Below, one piece after another: positions 1 through 8,084 of a DNA stretch of 57,281 bases (position 1 is its first letter; the number at the start of each line of letters is the position of its first letter). The translations under genes and the position numbers were made by a program. The notes under the pieces were generated by a model. It searched no databases. It saw nothing but the letters and a program-made list of their open reading frames with translations, and was not told the origin of the DNA. The stretch is from a virus, in IMG/VR virus record IMGVR_UViG_3300012950_000004, positions 1 through 57,281 of that record; one strand, 5' to 3'.

Positions 1-1047
1 ACGCTTACGCACGCTGCTGATGCCGGCACCACCTATGTATATGGCGCGCACATTAATGCACAAGGCGGAACAAACGGCGGCAGCCTCGTCCAAGCAGCAA
101 GGTTCGAAGCTGGAGGCGGCGACTTCAACTTCGGAATCCAGCTTGACGTTGAGGATGGTGGTGTTGATCTTAGAATTGAAAGCTCAGCCGATAGTGGCGA
201 TTATTTCCAGATTCAAACCACCACCCACGGTGCAACCACAATCACAACAGTTGATGATGACGCTGCTGCTGCTGATCTTACATTTAGTGTTGATGGAAAT
301 ATTATTTTAAGCCCAGTCGGAACGACCGCGGTTAACTCCGATCTGGGAATTGGCGGCGTACCAACACTCCCCTTAGATGTACAGAGCACTTCACCCGCCG
401 CAGGACGCCTGGCCAACACAGCGAATGATGCGTACGGTTCTCTGCTTAGACTTCAAAATACACGCGCAGACAGCAACGCCGGCGTAGCGGATGATTTTTG
501 CGGAGGGGTTGTTTTTACGGCACAAGACAGCACGGCTGCTGCTACTCAGTATGGAAAGATAACCACTAAAGTCGCTAGCCCTACTAACACAGCTGAAGCT
601 GGCTTCATGACTTTTGAGGTAACAACCGGCGGAACCACGGCTACGGAATATTTGAGGTTGGATGGGGGAACAACTTCTATCGAGGCTTCTGCCGATACAG
701 TGATCAAAGCAGATACATATTTATCTGGCGGCATGCGCATGAACTATGCAGTGAAAACGGCAAATCATACACTCACCTCTACGGATCGTGTTGTGGTCTT
801 TAACGCCGGCTCCGCTGCCACAGCATCGCTCCCCGCCTTAACAGACGCGATTAATGGCGTTGTATATACCATAAAAACTATTGGCGCCGGCGCGATCCAT
901 ATTACGGGAGCCGCAGCATCAGAGAATTTTCTGGATGGTCAACAGTCCCTTACTCTCGCACAGGGAGACGCCGCAACGGTACTCGGACATATGAATGTTT
1001 CAGGTTACGAGTGGGCTGTAATCAATTTTTATAACATGACTCCGTAA
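1..1047 (+). CDS. Tail fibre-like structural protein, C-terminal part
   Basis: The reading frame is open from base 1 to the TAA at 1045-1047, so the start lies upstream and only the last 348 residues are seen. They are rich in Gly, Ala, Thr and Asp, with short beta-type segments (DFNFGIQLDVEDGG, then DSGDYFQIQTTTHGATT) typical of repetitive phage fibre or appendage shafts. The last 100 residues form a separate domain starting near AVKTANHTLTSTD that resembles the protein encoded at 4309-4797. There are no Cys-rich or enzymatic motifs. The position just before the scaffold and capsid genes fits a virion protein. The exact appendage is unknown. Confidence 0.6.
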   Translation, partial: TLTHAADAGTTYVYGAHINAQGGTNGGSLVQAARFEAGGGDFNFGIQLDVEDGGVDLRIESSADSGDYFQIQTTTHGATTITTVDDDAAAADLTFSVDGNIILSPVGTTAVNSDLGIGGVPTLPLDVQSTSPAAGRLANTANDAYGSLLRLQNTRADSNAGVADDFCGGVVFTAQDSTAAATQYGKITTKVASPTNTAEAGFMTFEVTTGGTTATEYLRLDGGTTSIEASADTVIKADTYLSGGMRMNYAVKTANHTLTSTDRVVVFNAGSAATASLPALTDAINGVVYTIKTIGAGAIHITGAAASENFLDGQQSLTLAQGDAATVLGHMNVSGYEWAVINFYNMTP

Positions 1048-1084
1048 ACATTAGGATTATAAATGGATTTTGCGCCAAAATAAT

Positions 1085-1092
1085 ACTACTTA
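1085..1092 (+). promoter_or_regulatory. Putative late promoter element
   Basis: ACTACTTA, preceded by AAAATAAT, lies 33 bases before the ATG of the scaffold gene in a gap between genes. It is the most divergent of ten ACTA(T/A/C)TTA copies placed before virion and other late-type genes. Confidence 0.4.
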
Positions 1093-1125
1093 TTTTTGAA
1101 CTATTGCCAAATTAGGAGTCAATTT

Positions 1126-2343
1126 ATGTCAAACCTTCTTAACGAAGCTATTGTCGATGCGAAGGCATTGCGAGAAGCTGCATTAAAAAATGCAGAAACT
1201 GTTGTTATTGAAAAATATTCAGAGGAAGTAAAAACCACTCTGGAAAAGCTTCTTGAACAAGAAGATATGGGCGCTGCAATGCCCGATCTGGGAGCAGACC
1301 TCGGCGGTGGTGCCGATATGGGAGCCCCAATGCCGGATCTGGGAGCGGATCCTCTTACCGAACCCGGCGCAGAAGACGCCGGCGAGCCCCTTGATGACGG
1401 AGATAATATCCCATTAGCTGCTACCAACGATTTAGGAGATATGGAAGGGAAGAACCTTAAAGGATTCCCCGCAGACGGAGAGGACGTCGAGATCTCGATT
1501 GATTTGGGCGCCCTGCAAGAAGCTGTGCGTCAAATGTCCGAGGAAGAAGAAGTGGAAATCAACGAAGAAGAGTTGGCCAACATCCTGGGGCAAAGCATCG
1601 ACGAAGAGAAGATCGAAGAAGACGAAGCGTGGGAAGATGAGACAGCAGGCGACGGCGACCCCGCCGGCGGAGTTGCGGCACAAACGACAGCCGCAGCCGA
1701 CGCCATGGCCGACACAGATGATGGCGGATTGGCTATTGGCGAAAAGCGCCCAGAAAACGAAGGCATCGATGTCTCCAAGGCTGACCAATTGGTAGACGCC
1801 ATTATGGAACGTCTTACCGTCGATATGGGCGCCGATTTAAGTGGTTGGGCTGGTCGCTCATCCGAAGATATTAAGTATGCATTGTCGAAGGCGCTAGCGC
1901 ACCGACGCAGCACCGACGTGCAAGACGAATTAGAGATTATGAAGAAGGCTCAAGAAGAGTTAGTTTTCGAAAATAAACAACTCAAAGAGCAAACTTCACA
2001 ATATAAGCAAGCATTTCAAGAGCTTAAGGAGAATTTACAAGATGTAAACCTTTCTAACGCTCGCTTGCTTTATACGAACCGGGTTTTACGGAATACCTCC
2101 TTCAATGAGCGGCAAAAACAAAAGATTGCCGAAGCTATTTCCAGTGCCGGTTCTGTAACAGAGGCGAGAACTATCTATGATACACTTCAAAGCACAGTGG
2201 AGGCTAAGCCTAAGCGTAGCCCCAAATCACTAAGCGAAGCAATCACCAATCGTTCTTCTGTTATTCGGGCTTCCCGCGTAAGCGAGACGTCCTCAACCGA
2301 TCCGTGGACGGATCGGATGAAAAAACTAGCTGGAATAAAATAA
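1126..2343 (+). CDS. 22: Prohead core scaffold protein, T4 gp22-like
   Basis: A 405-residue, very acidic, mostly helical protein directly upstream of the major capsid gene, the place held by gp22 in T4. I chose the ATG at 1126 because AGGAG lies 8 bases before it; an in-frame upstream start at 1096 has no such site. The N-terminus (MSNLLNEAIVDAKALREAAL) and the KYSEEVKTTLEKLLEQE helix resemble scaffold proteins of marine T4-like phages as I remember them. Residues 45-75 hold an imperfect repeat of MGAxMPDLGAD. Residues 265-330 look like coiled coil. The protein would fill the prohead interior and be degraded during maturation. No protease catalytic motif is visible. Confidence 0.7.
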   Translation: MSNLLNEAIVDAKALREAALKNAETVVIEKYSEEVKTTLEKLLEQEDMGAAMPDLGADLGGGADMGAPMPDLGADPLTEPGAEDAGEPLDDGDNIPLAATNDLGDMEGKNLKGFPADGEDVEISIDLGALQEAVRQMSEEEEVEINEEELANILGQSIDEEKIEEDEAWEDETAGDGDPAGGVAAQTTAAADAMADTDDGGLAIGEKRPENEGIDVSKADQLVDAIMERLTVDMGADLSGWAGRSSEDIKYALSKALAHRRSTDVQDELEIMKKAQEELVFENKQLKEQTSQYKQAFQELKENLQDVNLSNARLLYTNRVLRNTSFNERQKQKIAEAISSAGSVTEARTIYDTLQSTVEAKPKRSPKSLSEAITNRSSVIRASRVSETSSTDPWTDRMKKLAGIK

Positions 2344-2357
2344 TAATCATAAAATAT

Positions 2358-2368
2358 AAGGAGGTGAT
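2358..2368 (+). promoter_or_regulatory. Perfect extended Shine-Dalgarno site of the capsid gene
   Basis: AAGGAGGTGAT matches the complement of the usual bacterial 16S rRNA 3' end over 11 bases and sits 5 bases before the capsid ATG. This is the strongest ribosome binding site I see in the window and fits the most abundant virion protein. Confidence 0.85.
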
Positions 2369-2373
2369 TTAAT

Positions 2374-4137
2374 ATGTCTAGTATTATTGAACGGTTAACC
2401 GAAGGCGTGGTTAATCGTGACATGCGTGCAGAAAGTCATGCATTGTTAAACAAGTGGGAAAAGACGGGGCTCCTTGAGGGTCTTAGTGTCGATCACTCCC
2501 GCAACGCAATGGCTCGATTGCTTGAAAATCAAGCGAAAGAGCTTCTACGTGAAAACTCCACTATGGCTAGTGGTGATGTCGCCGGTTTCGCAGCCGTGGC
2601 GTTCCCCATTGTCCGTCGTGTTTTCGCTGGTCTAATCGCTAACGAACTTGTTAGTGTGCAGCCGATGAGTCTCCCAAGTGGACTCATCTTCTTCCTGGAC
2701 TTCACGTTCTCGGGTGATGCTGCTGGCGGTACCGCTGGTGGCACGGGACGTGGTCGACTCGGTAACGTCTACACCGGTTCCATTTATGGTGGCGCCGAGG
2801 TAGGTAGCCAGATCACTGGCGGTATCGATCTACTCAATGCTCGTAAGGCTGACCTTGGTGGTCCACGTACTGTGGGTGCTAAGGGTTATGCGTACGGTCA
2901 GGCAAGCGGATCGGGTGATGTGACCTGGACGAAAGTTGATGCTTTCAATCTTGATCAGGCAACTGAGGCTCAGAAGAAGAATTACCTTAGCTGGGATCCA
3001 GACATCATGTCTCTTTCAGGTTCTGGTACAGAGTATGCTATCGCAGTTGCGAAGACGGCTATTTCCAATATGGATCAGCTTGATACCAACAACCTCGCGA
3101 CAATTACTTGTTCCGTGGGCGATTTCACGGGTATTACGACCGCCGCCGCATCTTTGGTGCGTCGTTTGACGACTCGTGATAGTGACGGGAATGTTCAGAT
3201 CGTAATGATCGGTCTTAACACCGCCGGCGGTATCGCAACGGGCTCATTTGCCACGACTGCGGCCGACTCCCAATGGGTCCAGACTGATGACTTTACCTCG
3301 GGCGATGCTCTTGGTTCTATCGTTGGTACAACCACATGGGGCTTGGAAAACCAAACGGCTATCCCCGAGATCGATATCAAAGTCGATTCCGTGGCAGTCA
3401 CCGCGATGACCAAGAAGCTGAAGGCTAAGTGGACTCCGGAATTAGGACAAGACCTTAATGCCTACCACAACCTTGATGCTGAGGTCGAGCTTACGAGCAT
3501 TCTCTCCGAGCAAATTGCTCTTGAGATTGACCGTGAGATCATTGGTGACCTTGTCATTGGTGCCAAAGCCGCTACCTATTACTGGTCGCGTGCTCCGGGT
3601 CTCTTCGTGAACCGTGTAACTGGTGCTGAAATTGGTGCGTCCTCTGCGGCTCCCGACTTCACCGGTACGGTTAGCGAGTGGTATGAGACTCTTGCCGAGA
3701 CAATCAATGATGTCTCTGCGCAGATTCATCGTAAGACTCTGCGTGGTGGTGCTAACTTCGTGGTCTGTGGCCCCGAGGTTGCTAACATCCTTGAATTCAC
3801 CGCTGGGTTCCGCGCTTCCGTCACACATGATGACGAGAAGGGCTCCATTGGTGCCGTTAAGGTTGGCTCTCTCAGTAAGAAGTTCGACGTCATTGTTGAC
3901 CCGTACTTCCTGCGTAACGTGGTCCTCGTCGGGCGACGCGGCTCCTCTTTCCTTGAAAGCGGATATGTGTATGCACCGTACGTTCCACTGCAAACCACAC
4001 CTACGATCTTCGGACCGGAAGACTTCGTACCCCGCAAGGGAGTCATGACGCGTTATGCCAAGAAGATGGTGCGTCCTGATATGTACGGACTCGTTGTTGT
4101 CCGCGGACTCGATGGTGAAGCTGGAGCTACTTCCTAA
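2374..4137 (+). CDS. 23: Major capsid protein, T4 gp23-like
   Basis: 587 residues against 521 in T4 gp23. N-terminal ALLNKWEKTGLLEGL and ARLLENQAKELL match the gp23 start (LLNKWKPLLEG, KIFENQEKDF). The middle has KLKAKWTPELGQDLNAYHN followed by LTSILSEQIALEIDREI, a clear gp23 signature. The C-terminal third has VYAPYVPLQTTP and FVPRKGVMTRYAKKMVRPD. The extra length lies mostly in residues 90-330, which are Gly/Ser/Thr-rich and may hold an insertion domain. T4 gp23 is trimmed at its N-terminus by the prohead protease; I did not assign a cleavage site here. It is probably co-transcribed with the scaffold and is followed by a strong terminator. Confidence 0.93.
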   Translation: MSSIIERLTEGVVNRDMRAESHALLNKWEKTGLLEGLSVDHSRNAMARLLENQAKELLRENSTMASGDVAGFAAVAFPIVRRVFAGLIANELVSVQPMSLPSGLIFFLDFTFSGDAAGGTAGGTGRGRLGNVYTGSIYGGAEVGSQITGGIDLLNARKADLGGPRTVGAKGYAYGQASGSGDVTWTKVDAFNLDQATEAQKKNYLSWDPDIMSLSGSGTEYAIAVAKTAISNMDQLDTNNLATITCSVGDFTGITTAAASLVRRLTTRDSDGNVQIVMIGLNTAGGIATGSFATTAADSQWVQTDDFTSGDALGSIVGTTTWGLENQTAIPEIDIKVDSVAVTAMTKKLKAKWTPELGQDLNAYHNLDAEVELTSILSEQIALEIDREIIGDLVIGAKAATYYWSRAPGLFVNRVTGAEIGASSAAPDFTGTVSEWYETLAETINDVSAQIHRKTLRGGANFVVCGPEVANILEFTAGFRASVTHDDEKGSIGAVKVGSLSKKFDVIVDPYFLRNVVLVGRRGSSFLESGYVYAPYVPLQTTPTIFGPEDFVPRKGVMTRYAKKMVRPDMYGLVVVRGLDGEAGATS

Positions 4138-4193
4138 TATATAAGCATTTAGCATATATTAGCGCAAAAGCACGCCTAAACGTGACACAGAAA

Positions 4194-4227
4194 GCCCCCT
4201 CCCCGAAAAGGGAGGGGGTCTTCTTTA
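4194..4227 (+). terminator. Rho-independent terminator after the capsid gene
   Basis: CCCCCTCCC at 4195-4203 pairs perfectly with GGGAGGGGG at 4210-4218 across a 6-base loop, followed by TCTTCTTT. The 9-bp all-GC stem except one A-T pair is very stable. Confidence 0.85.
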
Positions 4228-4235
4228 TGGGTAAA

Positions 4236-4243
4236 ACTAATTA
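4236..4243 (+). promoter_or_regulatory. Putative late promoter element
   Basis: ACTAATTA, preceded by GGTAAA, lies between the capsid terminator and the next gene, 65 bases before its ATG. The placement after a terminator supports a new transcription start here. Confidence 0.45.
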
Positions 4244-4308
4244 AGAGAAAGGGTGGAGAGCCCTTTGTTAATTGACCTAATTAATATTCATATAAGGAGA
4301 AACATATT

Positions 4309-4797
4309 ATGGGAACAAAAAGAGTAGGTTGGGCTAGAATTAAGAGCCTGATTAACGAAAATCAAAATGCTTTAAAACATCGTCGTGCGACTTGTAAAAC
4401 CGCAATCACAGCAGATACCACTTTAGTGGCAGGAGATTACGGTTCGCTGATCTTATTAAATGGTACAGCGGCTTCGAACTTCGAACTCACGCTGCCGACA
4501 TCGCCGCCACTGGGGGCAGAATTTAAATTTACGCTTGTTGAAGCCAGCAACGCGGCTGCACAGATTTTGCTTGATAGTGGCGAAGACAACAAATTCGAAG
4601 GCTATGCAGTGATGTATAAGGCCGACCAGGAAGACGGAACCACAGCATTCCACAGTCATCGCAAGCTTGGCTGGGGCGATGCCGCTGCGAAAGGTGGATA
4701 CCTTCATGTTGTATGTATAGATGCGACAGCCGGCGCCGTTCGATGGGCGATTATTGACGCCAAGTCGAGTGTCGCTTGGATCAATGCACACGCCTAA
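4309..4797 (+). CDS. Virion protein, possible head decoration protein
   Basis: 162 residues, ATG at 4309 with AAGGAGA upstream. I do not recognise a named family. After a basic N-terminus (residues 1-27) it has one beta-rich domain: KTAITADTTLVAGDYGSLIL, ELTLPTSPPLGAEFKF, and a C-terminal AVRWAIIDA strand. This layout matches the last 100 residues of the fibre-like protein at 1-1047 (KTANHTLTSTDRVVVFNAG, then ASLPALTDAINGVVYTI). The gene has its own putative late promoter and is bounded by terminators on both sides, which suggests high and independent expression. A capsid surface or decoration role is inferred from position and fold type only. Confidence 0.55.
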   Translation: MGTKRVGWARIKSLINENQNALKHRRATCKTAITADTTLVAGDYGSLILLNGTAASNFELTLPTSPPLGAEFKFTLVEASNAAAQILLDSGEDNKFEGYAVMYKADQEDGTTAFHSHRKLGWGDAAAKGGYLHVVCIDATAGAVRWAIIDAKSSVAWINAHA

Positions 4798-4827
4798 ACC
4801 TTAAAATATATTTTTATATTTTTACCT

Positions 4828-4860
4828 GCCCCCCTTTCCTTTTTGGATTGGGGGGCTTTT
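4828..4860 (+). terminator. Rho-independent terminator
   Basis: GCCCCCC at 4828-4834 pairs with GGGGGGC at 4850-4856 over a 15-base loop and is followed by TTTTATT. It isolates the decoration-like gene from the next gene. Confidence 0.75.
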
Positions 4861-4930
4861 ATTGAAAACGCCGATCCTCCAAATTTTTTCCCCGGTAAAT
4901 TTTTGAGATTTTCGTTTTCGGGATTTTAAA

Positions 4931-4938
4931 ACTAATTA
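4931..4938 (+). promoter_or_regulatory. Putative late promoter element
   Basis: ACTAATTA, preceded by TTTTAAA, lies 19 bases before the ATG of the Lys-rich gene, directly after a terminator. The spacing leaves room only for a short leader with the Shine-Dalgarno site. Confidence 0.5.
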
Positions 4939-4957
4939 TTTGAAAGGAGAAACAACC

Positions 4958-5239
4958 ATGAATCCTCGTAGAAGAATGGAACTTAAAAAGAAGGCTCGCG
5001 CAGCCAATAAAAAGAAGGCAGTTACTGTCACCCCCGCCATTAGTGCCCCGGTAGTCCCGGAGGTCACTCTTGAAGAGGTGAAAGCTAAAGTCGTCGCTGA
5101 AGTCGCCGCTGAAGTCGTCGCCGAAGAAGAAACGGTGGCTGACACTATCCCCACGCCGACACTCAAGAAGATCGTCAAGAAGACTTCAACCATTAAGAAA
5201 AAGAGTACTCGAAAATCCACTACAACTAAGAAAAAATAA
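4958..5239 (+). CDS. Small Lys-rich three-part protein
   Basis: 93 residues. I take the ATG at 4958, which follows AAAGGAGA by 8 bases. The protein has a basic head (MNPRRRMELKKKARAANKKK), a middle of residues 25-62 rich in Val, Ala and Glu that could form a helix, and a basic tail of Lys, Thr and Ser from about residue 68. The shape recalls histone H1-type tails and other nucleic-acid-binding proteins, but I do not recognise the family. It sits between capsid and neck genes behind a putative late promoter, so it may be packaged with DNA. Function is unknown. Confidence 0.6.
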   Translation: MNPRRRMELKKKARAANKKKAVTVTPAISAPVVPEVTLEEVKAKVVAEVAAEVVAEEETVADTIPTPTLKKIVKKTSTIKKKSTRKSTTTKKK

Positions 5240-5298
5240 TGATTTTCTAAGTTAATTAGCACAAGCTTCTCCGTGACGTTGAGCTTTGTGTTTTTAAA

Positions 5299-5306
5299 AC
5301 TATTTA
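5299..5306 (+). promoter_or_regulatory. Putative late promoter element
   Basis: ACTATTTA, preceded by TTTTTAAA, lies 20 bases before the GTG start of the neck gene. It is one of five exact ACTATTTA copies placed in gaps between genes. Confidence 0.55.
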
Positions 5307-5326
5307 TGTAGTAGGAGGGTCCTTGT

Positions 5327-6598
5327 GTGCCAACAAATCTAAGTCCAAAATCACAAACCAGCACTGTAGTTTTAACTTCAACTGGGAGCGCCTCCAAGGT
5401 GGCCGCAGCGGTGCCATTTGGCGTATATACGGGATCTGTCGACTTTTTGACAGGCGCCGCGCTTCAAGTAGACTATGTTTATAAGAAGCTTGGAGGGGAT
5501 GTTGTTGATATTGAGATTACCCCTTCGAACGTATACGCTGCGTACGAAGAGGCGGTTTTAGAATATTCGTATATCGTCAATCTGCACCAAAGCAAGAATG
5601 TGTTATCCGATACGCTGGGAGCCACCACGGGCACCTTTAATTATAACGGCGAGTTAAATACGGGACCCACAGGCAGCAACTTACGCTTCGCACGTTCCCA
5701 ATTCACTTATGCTAAGAAAGTGGGCGACGGCTTATCAGCCATGGCCGGGTTTGGAGGCACGATATCTCAATATTCTGCGTCTTTTAAGACTGCGCAGAAT
5801 CAGCAAGACTACGATATCCAGAGTATCATCTCTAGTTCGTCGGCATCGGGAGTTGACTCGAATGGTAAGAGTGTTCCCTATTCTGGCAAGGTGAAAGATA
5901 ATCGGGTTTTCATAACAAAGGTCTTTTATAAGTCACCACGCGCTATGTGGCGTTTTTACGGCTATTATGGCGGAATTGGAGTGGTAGGCAACTATTCGAC
6001 ATACGGGCAGTTTGCGGATGATGCGACTTTTGAGATTGTGCCGACCTGGCAGAATAAAATGCAGGCTATTATGTATGAGGACTCCTTATTTACGCGAACT
6101 TCTCACTATTCCTATGAATTGATTGATGGAAAGCTGAGGCTTTTTCCTACTCCGTCGTATTGGGGGTTTGGGAACGGCGAGTTGATGTGGGTGAAGTTTT
6201 ACATCAAAACTGACGCGTGGGACGCCAATTCGGCGTATGATGACGGTACCACAGGCGTAAATAACATGAATACGTTGCCGTTTGACAATATTCCTTATCA
6301 AAACATTAATTCTATTGGAAAACAGTGGATTCGCAAATACGCTTTGGCGCTCTGTAAGGAGATGTTGGGGCAAGTGCGAGGGAAATTCCAAACAGTCCCG
6401 ATCCCGGGAGATAGTGTTACTCTTAATCACTCTGAATTGCTGAGTCAGGCGAAAGAAGAACAAACCGCCCTTAAAGATAAGCTTAGAGAGCTATTGAAAG
6501 AAATGGAGTATGGAGAATTGAGTAAACTCGATAGCGAGAAAGCTGAAGCCGCCGCCACTACGTTTAAAAACTCTCCTTTACCGATTTTTGTAGGATAA
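5327..6598 (+). CDS. 13: Neck protein, T4 gp13-like
   Basis: 423 residues against 309 in T4 gp13. The start is GTG, 6 bases after AGGAGGG; no better start exists. YVYKKLGGDVVDIEITPSN and VYAAYEEAVLEYS match the gp13 N-terminal block (RRLGAPIINVELTPDQIY). The C-terminal block WIRKYALALCKEMLGQVRGK plus LLSQAKEEQTALKDKLREL and the final PIFVG match the gp13 end (YATALAKELNGQI, PPFGILVG). gp13 forms the neck ring that connects the filled head with the tail. The extra length is in the central part. It is followed by gp14-like and gp15-like genes in T4 order. Confidence 0.85.
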   Translation: MPTNLSPKSQTSTVVLTSTGSASKVAAAVPFGVYTGSVDFLTGAALQVDYVYKKLGGDVVDIEITPSNVYAAYEEAVLEYSYIVNLHQSKNVLSDTLGATTGTFNYNGELNTGPTGSNLRFARSQFTYAKKVGDGLSAMAGFGGTISQYSASFKTAQNQQDYDIQSIISSSSASGVDSNGKSVPYSGKVKDNRVFITKVFYKSPRAMWRFYGYYGGIGVVGNYSTYGQFADDATFEIVPTWQNKMQAIMYEDSLFTRTSHYSYELIDGKLRLFPTPSYWGFGNGELMWVKFYIKTDAWDANSAYDDGTTGVNNMNTLPFDNIPYQNINSIGKQWIRKYALALCKEMLGQVRGKFQTVPIPGDSVTLNHSELLSQAKEEQTALKDKLRELLKEMEYGELSKLDSEKAEAAATTFKNSPLPIFVG

Positions 6599-6604
6599 TA
6601 GAAG

Positions 6605-7093
6605 ATGGCAGACGAATGGAGCAGACCCAAATCCCCACCGCCGCCCCTCTTCTTAGGCAAAAAAGAGCGCGATCTTGTAAAACAGGTTAATGACGAATTA
6701 ATTGAGAAAGTCGTTGGCCAGCAAATTTTATATTATCCTATTGATATGGAAAGAACCGATTTTCATGAATTATATGGTGAAGCCATCAATAAAACGTATT
6801 TGCCTCCCATTAGGGTGTATGCTTTGGTGGAGTTTACCGAGTTTTCTACCGAGTATATGGAAGGAGTGGGTCTCGATAAGGGATGGGAGATCAATGTCCA
6901 CTTTCACAAACGTCGATTAGAGGAAGATCAGGATATGTATGTTAGAGAAGGTGATTTTGTTCTATATGGAGATTATTACTATGAGATAGTTAAATTGAGC
7001 GAAGACACAAAGCTCTTCGGTCAAGTTGATTATGGTTTTGAGATTTCTGCACGCTGTAGACGAGCAAGAAAGGGACTATTCGATGCTACCTGA
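6605..7093 (+). CDS. 14: Neck/head-closure protein, T4 gp14-like
   Basis: 162 residues against 256 in T4 gp14. Similarity is limited but the order of elements fits: a YYPID segment near residue 40, a beta-strand block INVHFHKRRL, then REGDFVLYGDYYYEIVKL and LFGQVDYGFEISAR, which parallels the gp14 stretch KEGDLIYFPMDNSLFEI and FYQLGQN. The C-terminal part of T4 gp14 is missing. The position directly between gp13-like and gp15-like genes supports the call. Its last 11 bases overlap the next gene. Confidence 0.6.
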   Translation: MADEWSRPKSPPPPLFLGKKERDLVKQVNDELIEKVVGQQILYYPIDMERTDFHELYGEAINKTYLPPIRVYALVEFTEFSTEYMEGVGLDKGWEINVHFHKRRLEEDQDMYVREGDFVLYGDYYYEIVKLSEDTKLFGQVDYGFEISARCRRARKGLFDAT

Positions 7094-7958
7094 TAACTTT
7101 GATTTTGCCCAGCTACCGGCTGATTTTAAGAAAGGCACCCTTAAAGAATTGGGGATGCTTGCCTCTACGATGGAGACGATCGATATGGCGATCATGTCAT
7201 GGCTAAAAGAAGATCTCGATTTGGGCGCCACAACTCATGAGGGTTTCGATCAGGTGCCAATTTTGTGGCAAACTCCGGAGCGCGCCTTTCAGATTAAAAA
7301 CAAAAAATCATTACGCGACGCCGGCGGATCCCTAAAGCTACCTCTTATCAGTGTTGAGCGCACCGGAGTTACAAAAGATCCCGCACGTAAGGGAGGGTTT
7401 CAGGCTCAATTGTTCTCGACGCGTAAAGACGGGCGCACTGGGCGCCTTGTGATCGCCAAGAGAATCAAAGAAGACAAGACGAGAAATTTTGCTGTCGCAT
7501 CCGGAACGCGCACCAACAGCGGAGGTGTTCGTCAGAAGTTTTACCCACGCGTGAATTCTAAAGTTGTAATCCAAAGCTTGTCTATTCCAATTCCAGTATA
7601 CGTCAATGTGGAGTATAAGCTTCTTCTGAAGGCAGAATATCAACAACAGATGAATCAGCTTGTGGAGCCTTTCATATCGCGCCCCGGTCAACTAAACACC
7701 TTTGTCATGCGGCGGAATGGACACTTGTATGAGGCATTTATTGATCAAAGTTTTGCGCATACGAACAATGTAGCAAATATGAACGAAGATGCGCGCTTAT
7801 TCTCAACAGAGATTAATATTCGAGTATTGGGCTATCTTATCGGAGAGGGAGATAATGACGACCGCCCTCTAATTCGAATCGATGAAAACACAGTAGAGAT
7901 AACTTTTCCCCGGGAATCAGTACTACCTCCTGGCTACATTCCATTAGCGGACGATTAG
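7083..7958 (+). CDS. 15: Tail completion and sheath stabiliser, T4 gp15-like
   Basis: 291 residues against 272 in T4 gp15. I start at the ATG at 7083 (MLPDNFDFAQLP), which overlaps the previous stop and follows AAGAAAGGGA. The block IPVYVNVEYKLLLKAEYQQQ, then MNQLVEPFI and RLFSTEINIRVLGYLIG, matches the gp15 pattern of YELSIFTRYEDDMFQIVEQI followed by a WSLTFEVNGWMY strand. gp15 caps the tail end that joins the head. There is a basic region at residues 105-155. The gene closes the neck cluster and is followed by a putative late promoter. Confidence 0.72.
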   Translation: MLPDNFDFAQLPADFKKGTLKELGMLASTMETIDMAIMSWLKEDLDLGATTHEGFDQVPILWQTPERAFQIKNKKSLRDAGGSLKLPLISVERTGVTKDPARKGGFQAQLFSTRKDGRTGRLVIAKRIKEDKTRNFAVASGTRTNSGGVRQKFYPRVNSKVVIQSLSIPIPVYVNVEYKLLLKAEYQQQMNQLVEPFISRPGQLNTFVMRRNGHLYEAFIDQSFAHTNNVANMNEDARLFSTEINIRVLGYLIGEGDNDDRPLIRIDENTVEITFPRESVLPPGYIPLADD

Positions 7959-8014
7959 TTCCTGAAGTAAAATGGAATTTCTTGCTTCACTTCAAGACTT
8001 TTGATTATCAAAAT

Positions 8015-8022
8015 ACTATTTA
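8015..8022 (+). promoter_or_regulatory. Putative late promoter element
   Basis: ACTATTTA in the context TCAAAATACTATTTACAAAT, 62 bases before the sheath ATG. From memory the extended T4 late promoter reads TATAAATACTATT; 11 of those 13 positions match here. The same 17-base core (AATACTATTTACAAATG) recurs at 45966-45982. Confidence 0.65.
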
Positions 8023-8084
8023 CAAATGATTGACCACCAAGATCATCAATTCAAATCTTAATCAGCGAGGGAAGGAACCACAAG

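Noticed and set aside
3442-4155. Long antisense frame of 237 codons over the capsid gene
   Set aside because: It lies wholly within the gp23-like gene on the other strand, has no ribosome site, and its composition mirrors the capsid codons.
7962-8000. Weak hairpin TGAAGT/ACTTCA with trailing TTTT after the gp15-like gene
   Set aside because: Only six pairs and a long loop; not convincing as terminator, although a terminator there would suit the following promoter.
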